From positions 124,001-188,000 of the forward strand of contig NZ_LZHZ01000037.1 in the NCBI RefSeq assembly GCF_001667505.1: 64,000 nucleotides of DNA, read 5' to 3'. Positions 61,932-64,000 of the stretch are shown one piece after another. Made by a program: the position numbers and the translations under genes. Within the stretch, counting starts at the first letter, position 1. The number at the start of each line of letters is the position of its first letter. Under the pieces are notes generated by a model, which searched no databases, had not been told where the DNA came from, and was given only the letters and a program-made list of their open reading frames with translations. The stretch is from Mycobacterium sp. ACS1612. Lineage in GTDB: Bacteria > Actinomycetota > Actinomycetes > Mycobacteriales > Mycobacteriaceae.

Positions 61932-63250
61932 AGATCACCGACGCGCGGTTGCGTGCGTACAACGTCGGATTCGGCGACTGCCTGCTGTTGACCCTTACAT
62001 ACGACGAGGGCGAGCGGCCGGTGCGAAGTGTGCTGTTCGACTTCGGCAGCACCAGGCTGCCCGACTCGCGGGTCAAGAACCACATGGAGGTGATCGCCAA
62101 CAACATCGCAGGAGAAACGGGCGGCAAGCTCGACGTGGTGGTGGCCACGCACCGGCACGCCGACCACATCAGCGGTTTCGGCGATTCCGTGACCGGTCCG
62201 ATCATCGAGGGTCTGCGACCCGAACTCGTCGTGCAGCCGTGGACCGAGGACCCCGATCTGGAAACCGATGCCGCGCAACCGAGGGGCCGGGCAGCGCCGA
62301 CCGACCACAAAGCGCTAGCGCGGACGTTGACGAACATGCACGCGTTCGCGGCCGGGGCCAGCGTGGAAGGGCTGCGCCTGGCTAGCCTCGCCGGCTTCCC
62401 GCCCACCGTCGCCGAGCGGCTCAACTTCCTCGGTGAGACCAACATCAAGAACGAGGCCGCAGTCAAGCGGCTGATGACGATGGGCGTGCGTAAACCGAAG
62501 TACGCCAAGTTCGGTGACCGTATCGACGTCCGCGGCCTGCTGCCGGGAGTGACGATCGATGTGCTGGGGCCGCCCACGCTCAAGCAGGCACCCGCCATCG
62601 CCCATCAGGCCCGCACGAACGCCGACGAGTTCTGGCACCTCGCCGCCTCCTGGGGTCGGCTGGCCGCGGCCGGGGCACCAGACGCGACGGCTGGAAGCTC
62701 GAACTTGGCGCCGCTGTTTCCGAATGCGATACGAGCCGACGTCCCACAGGCCGCCAAGTGGCTGGTGCCCCAGATCACCCGCGGCTACGCCGACGACATG
62801 CTGGGCATCCTGCGCATCATGGACGAGGTGCTTAACAACACCAGCCTGATCCTGCTGATGCAGATCGGCGGGACCACACTGCTGTTCCCGGGCGACGCCC
62901 AGATCGAGAATTGGAGCTACGCCCTCTTCGATGCGCCGAACCACAAGGCGATTCGCGAGCGCCTTGCCGGGACCAATGTCTACAAGGTGGGCCACCACGG
63001 GAGCCTGAACGCCACGCCCAAAACGCTGTGGAATGGCTTCAGCCACAAGCAGGACGCTGCACACGCCACGGCGAACCGTCTGGTGTCGGTCATGTCGACG
63101 AAGTCCGGGAAGCATGGCGACGCCAGGCGGGGTACGGAGGTGCCGCGGGGTCCGCTACGCGAGGTGCTCGAACAGTTCTCTGAGCACTTCAGCACGCAAC
63201 GACGTACCGGCAAGAGACCGTGGGTCGACGTGGCGGTGCCGATTCACTAG
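61928..63250 (+). CDS. MBL-fold hydrolase paired with the gluzincin gene, copy 2
   Basis: 440 residues from ATG 61928, overlapping the gluzincin stop as ATGA. LRAYNVGFGDCLLLTL opens the fold; VVVATHRHADHISGF gives HxHxDH (H75, H77, D79, H80); LLFPGDAQIENW and KVGHHGSLNATP follow. It is paralogous to 36660-37988 over its whole length, including the long insertion between the first and later zinc ligands. Substrate unknown. Its 3' end overlaps the oppositely oriented hemocyanin-like gene by four bases. Confidence 0.85.
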   Translation: MKITDARLRAYNVGFGDCLLLTLTYDEGERPVRSVLFDFGSTRLPDSRVKNHMEVIANNIAGETGGKLDVVVATHRHADHISGFGDSVTGPIIEGLRPELVVQPWTEDPDLETDAAQPRGRAAPTDHKALARTLTNMHAFAAGASVEGLRLASLAGFPPTVAERLNFLGETNIKNEAAVKRLMTMGVRKPKYAKFGDRIDVRGLLPGVTIDVLGPPTLKQAPAIAHQARTNADEFWHLAASWGRLAAAGAPDATAGSSNLAPLFPNAIRADVPQAAKWLVPQITRGYADDMLGILRIMDEVLNNTSLILLMQIGGTTLLFPGDAQIENWSYALFDAPNHKAIRERLAGTNVYKVGHHGSLNATPKTLWNGFSHKQDAAHATANRLVSVMSTKSGKHGDARRGTEVPRGPLREVLEQFSEHFSTQRRTGKRPWVDVAVPIH

Positions 63251-64000
63251 GCGTGGCGGATGTTCACCGATCTGCCCGACGCATTGGGCAGGGCGAGCAA
63301 GGTGTCGCGTATCGCGTTGGCTCCCTGGCCGAACGGGCGGGCGAACGGATAGCCCATCTCCCTGTTGTCGGGATAGCGGTCGCGGGCTCCGCAGAAGCTC
63401 ATCGATCCGCACTCGCCGGGTTGGCCGACGTTGTCGATCGCCGCGTCGGTGAACATTACCAGCAGCCGACATGGCATACCCGGCGCTGCAGTGCCTTTCG
63501 GCAACAGCAGCGTGTAGGGCCAGCCGCAATCGCAGTACGACGTGCGTCCGCCAGGCGGCCGATTCTCGATCGCCGTCGGCGACGTTTCGGCCTTGCGCTT
63601 GATCACCGCACTCTCGGTGTCCGGCCGATACAGCACCGCCTTCTGCCGCGCGGCCAGCGTGGTGGTGAACTTGTCCATCTCGATCCACGCGGTCCGATCA
63701 GATTCGAACGCCGTCGGCACCGAGAAGATTCGTACGGTCACCGCGACGGGTTGGTTTTTGGTGTTCTCGACGCGGATGAAGTAGACGAACGGTTCGTGGT
63801 TGAGGAATTTCACCGGATTGGGCCGGCCTGCCACGTTGGCCGTCGAGATCAGCGTCACGAATTCGCTTGTGGTGGTGAGCGACACGTTGCCCGATTGCGC
63901 GGCCGCCTCGGTGAAGTCGGTGTCCCAGTTGGGGCCGCCGAACAGGCGTTCGCCGAGTTGTTGGCGTTGCGCCACACTTTGATTGGCGGGCAGATCCGAC
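63247..64000 (-). CDS. C-terminal part of a hemocyanin/phenoloxidase-type protein (partial)
   Basis: The frame is open to the right edge, so about 250 C-terminal residues of a longer protein are visible. They follow the arthropod hemocyanin/prophenoloxidase C-terminal domain block by block: LNHEPFVYFIRVEN, VTVRIF, RTAWIEMDKFTTTL, YCDCGWPYTLLLPKGT, GMPCRLLVMFTD, and CGARDRYPDNREMGYPFARP at the end. In those proteins this beta-sandwich domain packs on the di-copper centre, which would be encoded beyond the window. An in-frame GTG at 63975 is unlikely to be the start because the matching sequence continues upstream. Confidence 0.8.
   Translation of the reverse strand, partial: SDLPANQSVAQRQQLGERLFGGPNWDTDFTEAAAQSGNVSLTTTSEFVTLISTANVAGRPNPVKFLNHEPFVYFIRVENTKNQPVAVTVRIFSVPTAFESDRTAWIEMDKFTTTLAARQKAVLYRPDTESAVIKRKAETSPTAIENRPPGGRTSYCDCGWPYTLLLPKGTAAPGMPCRLLVMFTDAAIDNVGQPGECGSMSFCGARDRYPDNREMGYPFARPFGQGANAIRDTLLALPNASGRSVNIRHA

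Overview
The window looks like a chromosomal segment of a Mycobacterium/Mycolicibacterium-type actinobacterium. The mycolic-acid dehydratase genes hadA-hadB-hadC sit between tRNA-Thr/tRNA-Met/rpmG and tRNA-Trp/secE/nusG/rplK/rplA, which is the order known from mycobacteria. Many genes start with GTG, some appear to start without a leader, and codon use is GC-rich.

Region 1 (1-20.9 kb) is a Wzx/Wzy-type cell-surface polysaccharide cluster lying just beyond the rplA terminator. It holds sugar-nucleotide enzymes (three epimerase/dehydratase-type SDR domains, one fused to a UDP-glucose dehydrogenase), two initiating polyprenyl-phosphate glycosylphosphotransferases, WecG-, GT2- and GT4-type glycosyltransferases, an FkbM methyltransferase, an O-antigen polymerase-like protein, a flippase, an LMW tyrosine phosphatase with an apparent CTG start, and an alkaline-phosphatase-superfamily protein. 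Parts look AT-richer than the flanks. Two long homologous leaders, and a third short copy of their AGGGAAACACCT element, suggest shared control.

Region 2 (21-27.9 kb) is conserved core: ribosomal proteins, transcription and secretion factors, HadABC, three tRNAs, a DUF4352-like protein, a NYN-domain protein and a glyoxalase-II-like hydrolase.

Region 3 (27.9-51 kb) is the unusual part. A divergent locus has on its left arm a metzincin with hemopexin-like repeats, a gluzincin, a metallo-beta-lactamase (MBL) protein, a caspase-like protease, a second MBL protein and a DUF2235 hydrolase, mostly joined by 4-bp overlaps. Its right arm encodes a 1,272-aa LysM protein, a 1,503-aa protein of unknown family and a peptidoglycan-binding/HExxH protein. 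A nearby large LuxR (LAL) regulator and a second, nucleophile-less DUF2235 gene share a palindrome, GAGTAG-N4-CTACTC, with both arms. This points to one regulon.

Region 4 (51-60 kb) is mixed: a membrane-anchored protein, a frameshifted YihY/BrkB gene, an enoyl-CoA hydratase with its TetR regulator and operator, a small secreted protein, a tandem-HD/LuxR regulator with its own palindrome, a membrane methyltransferase-like protein, a CorA-like transporter and a ferredoxin-reductase-like flavoprotein.

Region 5 (60-64 kb) repeats the gluzincin-MBL pair of region 3. It ends in the C-terminal part of a gene strikingly similar to the C-terminal domain of arthropod hemocyanin/phenoloxidase. None of the region 3/5 effector-like proteins shows a classical signal peptide. 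Their joint role is not known to me; an inducible proteolytic, toxin or conflict system, or the cargo of a non-classical export system, are possibilities.
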